Shown one piece after another: positions 42,748-50,410 of a stretch of DNA of 64,000 nt (positions within the stretch are counted from its first letter, which is position 1; the number at the start of each line of letters is the position of its first letter). The stretch is from Anaerolineales bacterium (lineage in GTDB: Bacteria; Chloroflexota; Anaerolineae; Anaerolineales; DRMV01): contig JALVVL010000010.1 in NCBI GenBank assembly GCA_027023425.1, positions 1 to 64,000 of the forward strand. The letters run 5' to 3'. Under the pieces are notes generated by a model. The model saw only the letters and a list, made by a program, of their open reading frames with translations. It did not search any database and had not been told where the DNA came from. The position numbers and the translations under genes were made by a program.

Positions 42748-43239
42748 ATGAGCACAGAAGGCAAACCGGTGAGTGCCTCGCGCATCACCATAGCCCAGTT
42801 GATGCAACCCCAGCATTCCAACAGCGCCGGTTCGGTTCACGGCGGGTGGATTATGAAACTGGTGGACGAGGCCGGAGCGCTGGCTTGTATGCGCCATGCT
42901 AACCGCCGCGTCGTCACCGTTGCAGTTGACCAAATGATGTTCCGCCAACCCATCCACGTGGGCGATTTGGTAATCCTCACGGCGGAAGTTTCGTATTGCG
43001 GCCGCACCTCAATGGAAGCCGAAGTGCATGTTGTGGCCGAAAACCCCATCACCGGCGAGCAAACGCACACAAACACGGCCTATGTGGTGTATGTGGCGCT
43101 GGATGAAGAGGGCAAGCCCACGCCAGTGCCGCCGCTGATTTTGGAAAACGAAGCCCAACGCCGCCGCTGGGAGCAGGCAAAACAGCGGCAAGCATTCAGG
43201 CTACAGCAGCGCGAGCAGGCCAGCCAAGAAATTTCGTAA
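42748..43239 (+). CDS. Acyl-CoA thioesterase, hotdog fold (YciA/BACH type)
   Basis: Hydrolyses acyl-CoA to free acid and CoA. A single hotdog domain in 163 aa with the YciA-type core QHSNSAGSVHGGWIMKLVDE (Asn and the Asp/Glu of the active site), VDQMMFRQPIHVGDLVILTA, SYCGRTSMEAEVHVVAEN, and a charged helical tail (RRRWEQAKQRQAFRLQQREQ). GGAGG precedes the ATG. Third gene of the run with UXS and GtrA, 12 bp after the latter; no obvious shared pathway. Confidence 0.9.
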   Translation: MSTEGKPVSASRITIAQLMQPQHSNSAGSVHGGWIMKLVDEAGALACMRHANRRVVTVAVDQMMFRQPIHVGDLVILTAEVSYCGRTSMEAEVHVVAENPITGEQTHTNTAYVVYVALDEEGKPTPVPPLILENEAQRRRWEQAKQRQAFRLQQREQASQEIS

Positions 43240-43244
43240 TTACC

Positions 43245-43395
43245 TACAGCAGTAGGTGCAGTTTCAACTGCCACTGCTTGCCTCCGGCGACTGAAACCGC
43301 AGGCTACGAATTGCAAAGTCCGCCTGCGCGGACTTTTAAGTGCACCGCACCGAAGTGCTTGCCCACCGTTTACAAGGCAGATAGGCAGTTACAAA
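43245..43395. repeat. Multi-hairpin repeat (GCAGTTTCAACTGC family)
   Basis: CAGTAGGTGCAGTTTCAACT at 43250-43269, then GCGACTGAAACCGCAGGCTA, AAAGTCCGCCTGCGCGGACT and TGCACCGCACCGAAGTGCTT, ending GGCAGATAGGCAGTTAC. It is the cleanest single-unit copy and shows the order of submodules. It fills the gap between the thioesterase and tsaC. Confidence 0.85.
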
Positions 43396-43432
43396 TCCTC
43401 ACAAAATTGAGCACACCTCACTTCAAAAGCAT

Positions 43433-44077
43433 ATGACCGAAATCCTCCCCGCCTCCGACCCCAAAGCGCTGGAAAGCGCGCTTGCCGCACTGCGCGCCGG
43501 CGCGCTCATCGTCATCCCCACCGACACAGTTTACGGCATCGCCGCCAACCCGTGGAAGCCCGAAGCCCTGCGCCGCATTTACGCCGTCAAAGGGCGTAAT
43601 TCCACAAAAGCCATCCCGCTACTGGTTGGGCTTTCTGCGCACTTGGCACAGGTGAGTTCCGAAGTGCCGCCTTGCGCCTCCGCACTCATCAAGGCATACT
43701 GGCCCGGCCCGCTCACAGTGATAGTGCCCAAAGCGGCACGGCTTCCCACCGAAATTTCGCCTTTCCCCACAGTGGGGGTGCGAATGCCAGCCAACGATTT
43801 CGCCCTAAAACTGCTGAAAGCCGCCGGTCCGCTGGCAGTCACCTCGGCAAACATTTCGGGCAAGCCGCCTGCGCTGAGCGCGGCTGAGGCCGCCGAGTAT
43901 TTGGGCAATGCAGTTGCGCTGATTGTTGACGGCGGGCCTGCCGCCGGTGGAACTGCCTCCACCGTAGTTGACTGCACAGCCTCGCCGCCGCGCATCCTGC
44001 GCCCCGGCCCGATTACCGAAGCGCAAATCCGCCAAGTCCTCAAAAATGCCCCCAACCCGCTCAATGCCCAGATCTAA
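43433..44077 (+). CDS. tsaC: L-threonylcarbamoyladenylate synthase (YrdC/Sua5)
   Basis: Makes threonylcarbamoyl-AMP from Thr, bicarbonate and ATP, the first step of tRNA t6A37 modification. The 214-aa product is the short YrdC form plus a modest C-terminal extension, with LRAGALIVIPTDTVYGIAAN, RIYAVKGRNSTKAIPLLV, YWPGPLTVIV, VGVRMPANDFALKLL and LAVTSANISGKPPALSA. The start at 43433 is the first ATG after the repeat; no clear Shine-Dalgarno. It overlaps the following kinase gene by 14 nt. The rest of the t6A pathway is not in this window. Confidence 0.94.
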   Translation: MTEILPASDPKALESALAALRAGALIVIPTDTVYGIAANPWKPEALRRIYAVKGRNSTKAIPLLVGLSAHLAQVSSEVPPCASALIKAYWPGPLTVIVPKAARLPTEISPFPTVGVRMPANDFALKLLKAAGPLAVTSANISGKPPALSAAEAAEYLGNAVALIVDGGPAAGGTASTVVDCTASPPRILRPGPITEAQIRQVLKNAPNPLNAQI

Positions 44078-45017
44078 ACTAAAAGTCATAGTGGCAGGCA
44101 ACGTTACGCTGGATGTGCTGTGCTATCCGGTAAACGATGTGCCGCGCCACGAATCAATTTCGTTTGAACGGGCGTTCATCGGCCCCGGCGGGTGCGCGTC
44201 CAACACCGCTATTGTGCTGGCTTCGTTGGGCGTGCCCACCGGCATCGTTGCCTGCATCGGCAACGACGAAGCCGCCCAAATTGCACGCCGCACATGGCAA
44301 GCCTACGGCGTTGACGCCCGCTTTGTGGAGGTGGTGGCGGCGCAAACCGCCGTCAGCGTTGGACTGATTGATTCCGAGTTTCAGCCGCGCTTCATCCACA
44401 CCAGCGGGGCAAATGCCATACTGACGCCCGAGCGCCTCAAGCCAACAGCCTATGCCCAAGCCGGTGCAAAATGGCTGCACCTCGGAGGCTATTTTGTGCT
44501 CCCCGGGCTTGCCCAAGCGGGGCTTGCCGCCGTCTTTCAAAAAGTGCGTGCTTTGGGAATGGCCACCTCGCTGGACGTGGTTACTTCTCCGGCGATGGAC
44601 GACCCCACGCCGCTGTGGCCGGTTTTGCCCCATGTGGACGTGTTTTTCTGCAACCTGCACGAAGCCCGCCGCCTCACCGGCGCCAGAACCGCGCCGGAAG
44701 CCGCCGCTTTCCTGAAAAAGCGCGGCGCCAAAACCGTGGTGGTCAAACTTGGGGCTGAGGGAGCATTTGTGCAAAGCGCGGACTTTGGCGGAATTGTGCC
44801 CGCCCCCTCCGTGGAAGTGGCAGACACCACCGGCGCGGGCGACGCGTTTGCGGCAGGCTACATCGCCGCCGCTCTGGAGGGAGCGCCGCCGCGCGAAGCC
44901 ACCATTTACGGCAACAAAATCGGCGCCCAAGCCGTAACCGCCCTCGGCGCAACCGCCGCCTTCCAAGTTAACGCAGAGGCGCAGAGAGCGCGAAAAACCA
45001 CAGATTACACAGATTAG
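44064..45017 (+). CDS. PfkB-family sugar/nucleoside kinase with repeat-derived C-terminus
   Basis: A ribokinase-like enzyme that phosphorylates a sugar or nucleoside with ATP. In 317 aa it has VIVAGNVTLDVLCYPVNDVP, IGPGGCASNTAIVLASLGVP (substrate lid and PfkB signature 1), and VADTTGAGDAFAAGYIAAAL (signature 2; catalytic Asp260). The substrate cannot be read from sequence. I chose the ATG at 44064, overlapping tsaC by 14 nt. The last ~17 residues (VNAEAQRARKTTDYTD) are encoded by the TAACGCAGAGGCGCAGAGA and CACAGATTACACAGATTAG repeat modules, which also give the TAG stop; the native C-terminus is lost, though the catalytic core is complete. Confidence 0.9.
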   Translation: MPRSKLKVIVAGNVTLDVLCYPVNDVPRHESISFERAFIGPGGCASNTAIVLASLGVPTGIVACIGNDEAAQIARRTWQAYGVDARFVEVVAAQTAVSVGLIDSEFQPRFIHTSGANAILTPERLKPTAYAQAGAKWLHLGGYFVLPGLAQAGLAAVFQKVRALGMATSLDVVTSPAMDDPTPLWPVLPHVDVFFCNLHEARRLTGARTAPEAAAFLKKRGAKTVVVKLGAEGAFVQSADFGGIVPAPSVEVADTTGAGDAFAAGYIAAALEGAPPREATIYGNKIGAQAVTALGATAAFQVNAEAQRARKTTDYTD

Positions 45018-45295
45018 CACAGATTCTTCTGCGGAATCTGTGGTTTCAATCATTCAATCGGTGTAAATCTGTGTCAATCTGTGGATAAGTAATGCCAAGA
45101 GCGCCAAGGGCACAAAAACGCCAAGTTAACGCAGAGGCGCAGAGAAACGCAAAGAGATTAGCGCCAAGGTCGCCAAGTGCCCAAAGGACGCAAAGAAAAA
45201 AATTTCTGTGTCCTCTGTGGTTTTTTTCTCCCCTACCCACGACCTAACGACCTAACCACCTAACGACTCAACGACCCTACGACCATACGCCCCTC
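44968..45295. repeat. CACAGATTACACAGATTAG family plus AACGACCT tandem
   Basis: TAACGCAGAGGCGCAGAGAG begins inside the PfkB gene; then the core AAACCACAGATTACACAGAT, TCTGCGGAATCTGTGGTTTC, CAATCGGTGTAAATCTGTGT, AGGTCGCCAAGTGCCCAAAG modules, a second TTTCTGTGTCCTCTGTGGTT arm, and CGACCTAACGACCTAACC 8-mers up to the start of the IPK gene at 45300. Confidence 0.85.
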
Positions 45296-45299
45296 CCCC

Positions 45300-46124
45300 A
45301 TGACCAATTTCCCCCACGAACTTATCTTCCTCAAACTTGGCGGTTCGCTGATAACCGAAAAAGACAAGCCGCATACGGCGCGATGCGAGCGCATCCGCGC
45401 GCTGGCGCAAGCCGTGGCGCGCGCCCTGAGCGAATGCCCGCACATCCGCCTGCTGCTGGGGCACGGCTCGGGCTCGTTCGGGCACGTGGAGGCCGCAAAA
45501 TACGGCACGCGCCGCGGAGTCCATACAGCGGAGGAATGGCGCGGCTTTGCGGAAGTTTGGCGCGCGGCGCAAAGCCTCAACCGGCTGGTGATGGACGCGT
45601 TGCACGATGCCGGAGTGCCCGCGGTGGCGTTTCCCCCATCGGCAGGAGTGCTGGCCTCGGATGGGAAAATCGCTCACTGGGATGAAAAGCCACTTGCCGC
45701 CGCGCTGAACGCTGGCTTGGTGGCAGTCACCTATGGCGATGTGGCGTTTGACACAAGCCGCGGAGGCACCATCGTCTCCACCGAAGAAGTTTTCGCCTAC
45801 CTCGCGCCCGTCCTCAAACCGCGCCGCATCCTCATCGCCGGCGAAGAGCCGGGCGTTTGGGCAGACTACCCAAAGCGGACAAGGGTAATTCCGCTCATTA
45901 CCCCCAAAGATGCACCAGAACTGAACTCCGTCCTCGGTGGCTCCGCCGCCACCGACGTCACCGGCGGCATGTTTTCCAAAGTCCAAGCAATGCTGGCATT
46001 GGTGAAGATGCTGCCGAGCACAGAGGTGCTGATTTTCGGCGGAACGCCCGCGGAAAACATCCACGCGGCGATTTGCGGCGCATCGCTCGGCACAAAAATT
46101 TTGAACGCGATGCCCACGGCATAG
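45300..46124 (+). CDS. Isopentenyl phosphate kinase
   Basis: Phosphorylates isopentenyl phosphate to isopentenyl diphosphate, the last step of the alternative mevalonate route. The 274-aa amino-acid-kinase-fold product starts LIFLKLGGSLITEKDKP and has LLLGHGSGSFGHVEAAKYG, where His62 of the SFGH motif matches the substrate-specific His of archaeal IPKs, then YGDVAFDTSRGGTIVSTEEV, GEEPGVWADYP and GGSAATDVTGGMFSKVQAML. UMP and glutamate kinases lack the GSFGH string, so IPK is the best call. The sequence before the ATG is repeat-like (CCCCTCCCCC) and has no Shine-Dalgarno. No other isoprenoid gene is adjacent; menA at 50411 uses its downstream products. Confidence 0.88.
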   Translation: MTNFPHELIFLKLGGSLITEKDKPHTARCERIRALAQAVARALSECPHIRLLLGHGSGSFGHVEAAKYGTRRGVHTAEEWRGFAEVWRAAQSLNRLVMDALHDAGVPAVAFPPSAGVLASDGKIAHWDEKPLAAALNAGLVAVTYGDVAFDTSRGGTIVSTEEVFAYLAPVLKPRRILIAGEEPGVWADYPKRTRVIPLITPKDAPELNSVLGGSAATDVTGGMFSKVQAMLALVKMLPSTEVLIFGGTPAENIHAAICGASLGTKILNAMPTA

Positions 46125-46140
46125 CGGGCAAAGACGCAAT

Positions 46141-48627
46141 TCAGGGCGTTCCACCTTCAACCCGAATTTGCACCGCCCGCGAGCGCAAAACCCGCCCATC
46201 TGCATCCACCGCCTGCGCCCAGAAGCGGTGGGTGCCAACCTCCAAATTCCACCAAGCGCGATACGGGGGAGAAGTTATGCGCTTCCACGGCCTCCCATCA
46301 ACCCAAAGCGTAACCGCAAGCGGCGTTCCGAGTGCCGAAGCCGCCTCCACCACAATGGCTTGTGAGCCTGCGGGCGCATCGGGGTTTAGACGATAAACGG
46401 CGTTATCGGCAGGGGAAAGCATAACCAACGGTTGCTCCGTCTTCAACAAAGGGGAAGAGCGCGCCAGCAAGTCGTTGAGCAAAACAAAGCCGTGCTTGCG
46501 CGCCCACGATTGTGCGCGCGGCGGCACCACCACCGCCAACACCGTCTTGCGACGCTCCGGCGGGGTGGAATCGGTAGCAAGCCTGCCCGTAGCCATGTCA
46601 ATTTCCACCCGATGATACACATTGTCGGGCTCGGTAGGCTCAGTTCCGCGGATGAACCAAGCCCGATGGGTAATGGGGCAATTCGGCGTGGGCAAAAGCC
46701 CTGAAAGCGAGCACACCCTAACCGAAACCAGCCCCTCGGGGCGCTTGAAGCCTTCCGAAGGGCGGAGCCTCGCCGCGGCTCTGATAACGCTGTGCCAAAT
46801 GGGAGCCGCGCCGGTCAAGCCATCCACCCCCTGCATGGGTTCAAAATTGGCATTGCCAGCCCAAACGCCCACCACAAAATCGGGCGTGTAGCCTACGGCC
46901 CAATTATCGTGAAAGCCGGAAGAAGTGCCCGTTTTCACCGCCGCGGGGAAGCCCACCTCAAGCGAAGAATGTGGCGGGAAGCCAATGGTGCGCGCCGCAT
47001 CGTCGGAAAGGATGTCGCTGATAAGCCAAGCCACACGCTCATCCCACACTTGCGTAGGCCGCGGCGGGGCTTGGCGGTAAAGCACGTGGCCGTCCGCATC
47101 GCGCACATCCAACAAAAGGCGGTAAGGGTGAAAGCGCCCCGCATCGGCAAAGGCGGTGTAAGCGTCCGCAAGTTCCAAAAGCGAAACCTCGCCGCCGCCC
47201 AGGGCAAGCGAAAGGTCGTATTGCTCGGCGCTCTTGAGCGAGCGGATGCCAAGGCGGCGGGCATAGGCCAAAGTCGCGCCCACCCCCACAAACTGCAAAG
47301 TCTCCACCGCCGGAATGTTGAGAGAAGAAGCCAATGCCTGCCTCAAACTGACCGGGCCGTGTTCCCGCAAGTCATAGTCGTGCGGAATGTAAGGCTTGCC
47401 ATCAGCGGTATGGAAAACCGTGCGCACATCCCAAAAAACGGTCGCTTCCGTGAATGGGTGGGGAAGGGTAGGCTGAAGCGCGGCGGCGTAAATGATGGGC
47501 TTGAAAGCCGAGCCAGTAGAGCGCGGCATGGTAGCCATGTTGACAGCGCCCTGAATGGTGCGGTTGTTGTAATCGGCACTGCCCACCAGGGCCAAAACAT
47601 CCCCCGTGTGAGGGTTAAGAACCACCACGGCGGCGTCGGTGACGCTGTACTTCTGCAAACGCTTCAGATGCCGCCGCACGGCTTCCTCGGCGCTCCTCTG
47701 CAGGCCGAGGTCTAAAGTTGTGCGCACCTCCAAAGGAGCATTTTTGGGGAGCACACCTTTTGCCTGCAACTCGGCAACTTTTTCCAGCGTCATCCAAACG
47801 GCGTGAGGGGCGCGCATAGGGTAAGGCGCCGGGTTGTACTGCAAAGGCACGGCAAGCGCCTGCTCGGCTTCGGCTTCGGTGATAAAGCCGTGTTTGACCA
47901 TCAGCGAAAGCACAATCTTTTGGCGGGCGCGCGCCGCCTTCGGATGCTTGAAAGGGTTGTAAAGGTTGGGCGCTTGCGGCAAACCGGCAAGGAGCGCGCA
48001 TTCGGGCAAGGTTAGTTGCGCCGCGGGCTTGCCAAAATAAGTTTGCGCGGCCGCCTCTACCCCGTAGGCAAAGCCACCGTAGTAGGTGTGGTTTAGGTAA
48101 AGTGCAAGTATTTGGTCCTTGGTGAGGGAACGGGTCAGGCGGCGGGCGAGCAACATTTCCCGAATTTTGCGGTGCAGCGTGCGGCGATTGCGCTCGGCGG
48201 GGGTGAGCAAAAGGTTGCGCGCCACCTGCTGTGTGATGGTGCTCCCACCAGCGACAACGCGACGGGCGCGCAAATCAAGCCAAAGAGCGCGCAAAATCCC
48301 CTTCCAATCCACACCCGGGTTTTGGTAAAAAGTAGCATCCTCCACTGCCACGGTGGCCTGCTTCATGCAAGCAGGTATTTGCTCCGGCGGGATGGGCACC
48401 CTCAAGGCCGAGCCCTGCGCAAGCGAAGTGTAGAGCAAATTGCCGTGGCGGTCGGTCACGCGCACGCTCGCCGGCGGCAGGGAATGCAAAGCCTCTTTTG
48501 GGTCGGGCAAGCCGCGGCTAAGCCAAAAAGTGGCAATCCCCCCAACGGCGGCAAGCGCAAGCAAAGCCAGCGCCGCAAAGCGCAGAAGGCACACCAAATT
48601 TCGTTTGCTCAAAACAGACAGCCGCAT
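46141..48627 (-). CDS. pbpC: Penicillin-binding protein 1C (bifunctional transglycosylase/transpeptidase)
   Basis: Polymerises and cross-links peptidoglycan at the outer face of the membrane. The 828-aa product has one N-terminal membrane anchor (FAALALLALAAVGGIATFW), a GT51 domain (VAVEDATFYQNPGVDWKGIL, GGSTITQQVARNLLL), a transpeptidase domain with STGSAFKP (Ser-x2-Lys), SSLN and KTGTS, and a C-terminal beta domain of the PBP1C type (BiPBP_C) from about 735. I chose the ATG at 48627, just before the membrane anchor; the frame continues upstream only through repeat sequence. No good Shine-Dalgarno is visible before this ATG. It ends 16 bp from the convergent IPK gene. Confidence 0.94.
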   Translation of the reverse strand: MRLSVLSKRNLVCLLRFAALALLALAAVGGIATFWLSRGLPDPKEALHSLPPASVRVTDRHGNLLYTSLAQGSALRVPIPPEQIPACMKQATVAVEDATFYQNPGVDWKGILRALWLDLRARRVVAGGSTITQQVARNLLLTPAERNRRTLHRKIREMLLARRLTRSLTKDQILALYLNHTYYGGFAYGVEAAAQTYFGKPAAQLTLPECALLAGLPQAPNLYNPFKHPKAARARQKIVLSLMVKHGFITEAEAEQALAVPLQYNPAPYPMRAPHAVWMTLEKVAELQAKGVLPKNAPLEVRTTLDLGLQRSAEEAVRRHLKRLQKYSVTDAAVVVLNPHTGDVLALVGSADYNNRTIQGAVNMATMPRSTGSAFKPIIYAAALQPTLPHPFTEATVFWDVRTVFHTADGKPYIPHDYDLREHGPVSLRQALASSLNIPAVETLQFVGVGATLAYARRLGIRSLKSAEQYDLSLALGGGEVSLLELADAYTAFADAGRFHPYRLLLDVRDADGHVLYRQAPPRPTQVWDERVAWLISDILSDDAARTIGFPPHSSLEVGFPAAVKTGTSSGFHDNWAVGYTPDFVVGVWAGNANFEPMQGVDGLTGAAPIWHSVIRAAARLRPSEGFKRPEGLVSVRVCSLSGLLPTPNCPITHRAWFIRGTEPTEPDNVYHRVEIDMATGRLATDSTPPERRKTVLAVVVPPRAQSWARKHGFVLLNDLLARSSPLLKTEQPLVMLSPADNAVYRLNPDAPAGSQAIVVEAASALGTPLAVTLWVDGRPWKRITSPPYRAWWNLEVGTHRFWAQAVDADGRVLRSRAVQIRVEGGTP

Positions 48628-48639
48628 TTCGTAATACCA

Positions 48640-49085
48640 AGGGTAACGCAGAGACGCAGAGGAAACAGAGGCGCAGAGGTTAACGCCAAGGGCGCCAAGG
48701 GACGCCAAGAACGCCAAGAGTAACGCAGAGACGCAGAGGACGCAAAGAAAAAACCACAGATTACACAGATTAGCACAGATTTTTTTCTGTGTTTTCTGTG
48801 GTGTTTCTGTGTTTTCTGTGGTTTTCTTTCTCAATCGGCGGAATCTGCGAAATCTGCGGTTTCAACCATCCAATCGGTGAAAATCTGTGTCAATCGGTGG
48901 ATGAAACAAACCACAGATTACACAGATTAGCACAGATTTTTTCTGTGTTCTCTGTAAATTTCTGTGTCCTCTGTGGTTTTCTTTTTCAATCGGTGTAAAT
49001 CTGTGTCAATCGGTGGATAAAAACTACAGATTACACAGATTAGCGCAGATTTTCTCTGTGTCTCCTGTGTTTTTTCTTGGCAAGG
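48640..49085. repeat. Stacked CACAGATTACACAGATTAG-family copies
   Basis: The 513-bp gap upstream of pbpC holds TAACGCAGAGACGCAGAGGA, AACGCCAAGGGCGCCAAGGG and at least three core copies (48755-48825, 48908-48980, 49020-49070) separated by CAATCGGTG(T/A)AAATCTGTG modules. No gene is seen. Confidence 0.88.
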
Positions 49086-49140
49086 CCGAATAGTAACACA
49101 GAGGGTCAGAAAAGGCGGGCTTTGAAGCCCGCCTCGGTGA

Positions 49141-50283
49141 TTACGGCGTTGGGGTGGGTGGGGCAACCGCTCCGCTCCAACTGAACACCCGCTTTTCACT
49201 CGGAGCACCGGCTTCCTTCCAAATAGGCTTGCCGTCCTCATCGGTGCCGACGCGCCTCACCGTGACAACCCACCATTGGAAAATGTGCGGCTTCGTCCCT
49301 TGAGGGCGGAAGGAAGAAGGCACAACGAACTTGGTATCGGTCACGTAATCCACAATCTTGCGGCCGCGGTCGGCTGTTAGGTCTTCAACCACCACTTTGT
49401 AAGCCTCGTTGTCGCGCAGTTCGCCAACCGAAGCCCACTGGAGCGCCACCGTGTTATCGGCAAGGGTAAAAACCGCCCCGTTGACGGGTATCAGCAAACT
49501 GGGCGCAGGGTAAGGCGGCGGCGGGGTCGGGGTTGGGGTTTGTCCGGGCGGCGCATTACGCATACATAGCGGGATGACCAAAGTCTCGCCGGCCAGCACC
49601 GTGTTGCCCACCAAGCCGTTGTAGGTGCGGATGGCATCAATGGGCACATTGTAGGCCGCGGCAATGCCGCTAAGCGTATCGTTGGCCTTGACGGTGTAAG
49701 TCGTCTTCTGGCAGGCTTGCCGCGTTGCCTCGGCGGGGCTTAGGGTGGCCTTCGGCGTCGGCGTTGCCGTCGGCGTAGGCTGAGGAATCAGCAACCTCTG
49801 CCCAACCCTAAGTGTGCAGGACGACGAAAGGTTATTCTGCAAAATTATGCTTTGGATTGAAGTGTGGAAAGCCAACGCAATTTTGCCGCAGTTATCGCCC
49901 TGCTTCACAATGTAGGTAAAAGGCGTCGGCGTAGGGCGGGGAGTATCCGTAGGCGTAGGAGGAAGCGGCGTGACGGTTGGCGTTGGTGTCAGGGTGGCAG
50001 TTGCCGTTGGTATTTGGGTCGGGGCGGCTATGCGATTGGTCTTCTGAAGGGCAAGGTAAACCATACCCGCCCCAAGGGCAACAAAGAAGGCCAAAAGCCC
50101 CAACGCGAGCGGCAAACTCAATGTTATTGCCGGTATACGGCTTTTGTGCATCGCAGGCGGCGTGCTCACCTGCCCATCGGGCGTCAGAACCGCGCCGCAA
50201 ACATGGCATCTCGTTGCATTGACGTCCAAACGTGCACCGCATACCGGGCAAGTTTTGGTGGCAATTTCTTTTTTCTCATCCAT
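49141..50283 (-). CDS. Membrane LysM protein with N-terminal zinc ribbon
   Basis: A 380-aa protein, exact role unknown. Residues 10-31 are a zinc ribbon (CPVCG...CHVCG) that would sit in the cytoplasm. A single membrane helix (about 52-78, LSLPLALGLLAFFVALGAGM) is followed by a Pro-Thr stalk (85-122), LysM 1 (YIVKQGDNCGKIALAFHTSI, 124-168), a second linker, LysM 2 (YTVKANDTLSGIAAAYNVPI, 195-240) and a beta-rich C-terminal domain. LysM modules bind peptidoglycan, so the outer part faces the wall. AAGGTGA precedes the ATG, and an extended -10 lies at 50318-50326. A protein linking a cytoplasmic metal-binding module with the wall is an unusual layout. Confidence 0.82.
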   Translation of the reverse strand: MDEKKEIATKTCPVCGARLDVNATRCHVCGAVLTPDGQVSTPPAMHKSRIPAITLSLPLALGLLAFFVALGAGMVYLALQKTNRIAAPTQIPTATATLTPTPTVTPLPPTPTDTPRPTPTPFTYIVKQGDNCGKIALAFHTSIQSIILQNNLSSSCTLRVGQRLLIPQPTPTATPTPKATLSPAEATRQACQKTTYTVKANDTLSGIAAAYNVPIDAIRTYNGLVGNTVLAGETLVIPLCMRNAPPGQTPTPTPPPPYPAPSLLIPVNGAVFTLADNTVALQWASVGELRDNEAYKVVVEDLTADRGRKIVDYVTDTKFVVPSSFRPQGTKPHIFQWWVVTVRRVGTDEDGKPIWKEAGAPSEKRVFSWSGAVAPPTPTP

Positions 50284-50317
50284 AAGTCACCTTTTTCGGC
50301 TGCGAAAAGCCGCGGGC

Positions 50318-50326
50318 ATTATACCA
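50318..50326 (-). promoter_or_regulatory. Extended -10 promoter for the LysM gene
   Basis: TGGTATAAT on the - strand, 35 nt before the start codon, with no clear -35. The divergent menA gene starts at 50411. Confidence 0.55.
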
Positions 50327-50410
50327 TCCTTTCAGAATGTGGTATCCTTTCCGGCGCGGCGAGGAGCGCCTACGCGCCGCATACCACCCTCAAACCCATC
50401 GGAGACGCCT

